Origin: an uncultured Bacteroides sp.
GTDB taxonomy: Bacteria; Bacteroidota; Bacteroidia; Bacteroidales; UBA932
DNA: 64,000 bases
Reading direction: 5' to 3'
Assembly: GCA_900546925.1 (NCBI GenBank)
Contig: UREV01000006.1
Span: 32,916-96,915 of the forward strand
Part shown: positions 62,052-64,000 of the stretch, piece by piece
Numbering within the stretch: position 1 is the stretch's first letter
How the letters are laid out: every line of letters begins with the position of its first letter
The notes under the pieces: generated by a model
Seen by the model: only the letters and a program-made list of their open reading frames with translations
Databases searched by the model: none
Told to the model about the DNA's origin: nothing
Translations under genes and position numbers: made by a program

Positions 62052-62299
62052 AATTCCACACAAACAGAGACTTTATTGCTTTCTATTTCCACAAAACCGG
62101 ATTTGACACTGATTTTTTTTATTTCCCCGTCAGTCGTTTCATACTCGATATCACCGGCATCCAATACAGACACCAGCGGAGCATGATTCCACAACACTGT
62201 GAACTGGCCTTTCCTGCCAGGCAACCTGACAAGTTTCGCAGCACACTTTTCCACCACCATTTCCGGTGACATCACCATCAGTGAAATTCCGTTTTCCAT
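62048..62299 (-). CDS. atpC: ATP synthase epsilon subunit
   Basis: An 83-residue protein containing only the beta-sandwich part (MSPEMVVEKCAAKLVRLPGRKGQFTVLWNHAPLVSVLDAG). The C-terminal helical hairpin of longer epsilon subunits is missing, as is usual in Bacteroidota. Overlaps atpB by 4 bases. Confidence 0.95.
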   Translation of the reverse strand: MENGISLMVMSPEMVVEKCAAKLVRLPGRKGQFTVLWNHAPLVSVLDAGDIEYETTDGEIKKISVKSGFVEIESNKVSVCVEL

Positions 62300-62307
62300 A
62301 TCCGCAA

Positions 62308-63846
<1,539 letters not shown>

Positions 63847-63877
63847 TTAAAGCATGTATTACGCTGTAAATATCGTA

Positions 63878-63910
63878 CCAAGGTAGGCATTATTTTCCAA
63901 TCTCTCCAAA
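63878..63910 (-). promoter_or_regulatory. Promoter of the ATP synthase operon
   Basis: On the minus strand TTTG (63907-63910), 21 bases, TACCTTGG (63878-63885), one base off the TAnnTTTG consensus. It lies about 44 bases before the atpD ATG. Confidence 0.65.
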
Positions 63911-63949
63911 TATATGCTCATTTTTACCAAAAATAAGACATGGATGCGC

Positions 63950-64000
63950 CCGGGAGGTCGGACTCGTCCGCTCAGGTGCTGCGCAATTCGCGGCCTGAGT
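63950..64000 (+). repeat. Palindromic intergenic repeat, copy 2 (cut by window edge)
   Basis: GCTCAGGTGCTGCGCAATTC and GCGGCCTGAG (63970-63999) match the 27794-27846 repeat with one extra G. The flank GGAGGTC..A.CTC is also shared. Its 3' end lies beyond the window. Confidence 0.75.

Overview
The window is about 64 kb of a Bacteroidota chromosome, most likely from an uncultured gut-type member of the Bacteroidales. Four things point there: a SusC/SusD pair; a type IX secretion sorting domain and a PorV-like barrel; the ATP synthase order atpD-C-B-E-F-H-A-G; and promoters of the Bacteroides form (TTG, 19-21 bases, TAnnTTTG). The genus is not resolved. Almost all of the window is coding. One tRNA gene (tRNA-Ser, GGA) is present. 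I see no rRNA, CRISPR array, transposase or prophage.

Region by region. 1-5.5 kb: the 5' end of ileS, divergent from cvpA and tsaB, then greA, a HIT protein, a thioredoxin-fold lipoprotein without its CXXC, a repeat-bearing membrane protein and ribF. 5.5-17.6 kb: a compact glycogen operon read leftwards (xseA, xseB, glgB, debranching enzyme, GT4, GH57, a GT3-GT35 fusion, ribF). 17.7-28.6 kb: housekeeping GTPases (engB, der), prs, an NtrY-like sensor kinase, rlmH, cmk, ispH and efp. 28.8-32.6 kb: an NtrX-like regulator without a DNA-binding domain, lptB and dnaX. 32.7-39 kb: an operon with an exported protein, an M16 peptidase, an O-methyltransferase, thiN, a NapH/NapG-like iron-sulfur fusion and a Tat-exported aldo/keto reductase. 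39-52 kb: an envelope and protein-degradation region with a PorV-like barrel, two divergent subtilisin-like proteases, a lipocalin-like lipoprotein, SusC, SusD and two more lipoproteins. 52-57 kb: tRNA-Ser, rubredoxin, a small unknown protein, an aminotransferase, a secreted bleomycin-hydrolase-like peptidase and a NamZ-type muramidase. 57-63.8 kb: the complete F1Fo ATP synthase operon.

How the parts work together: the glycogen operon carries synthesis, branching, debranching and phosphorolysis in one transcription unit. The 42.9-51.8 kb cluster looks like a surface protease coupled to a TonB-dependent importer, a peptide-acquisition locus with no glycosidase.

The most unusual signals are at DNA level. 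The nonpalindromic 9-mer GGTCAATGC (consensus RGGTCAATGCY) occurs at least 18 times on both strands and in all reading frames, against about 0.5 expected. Two diverged copies of a roughly 120-bp structured element lie in inverted orientation in two spacers between convergent genes. A short palindromic repeat occurs at 27.8 kb and at the right edge. All counts were made by eye.
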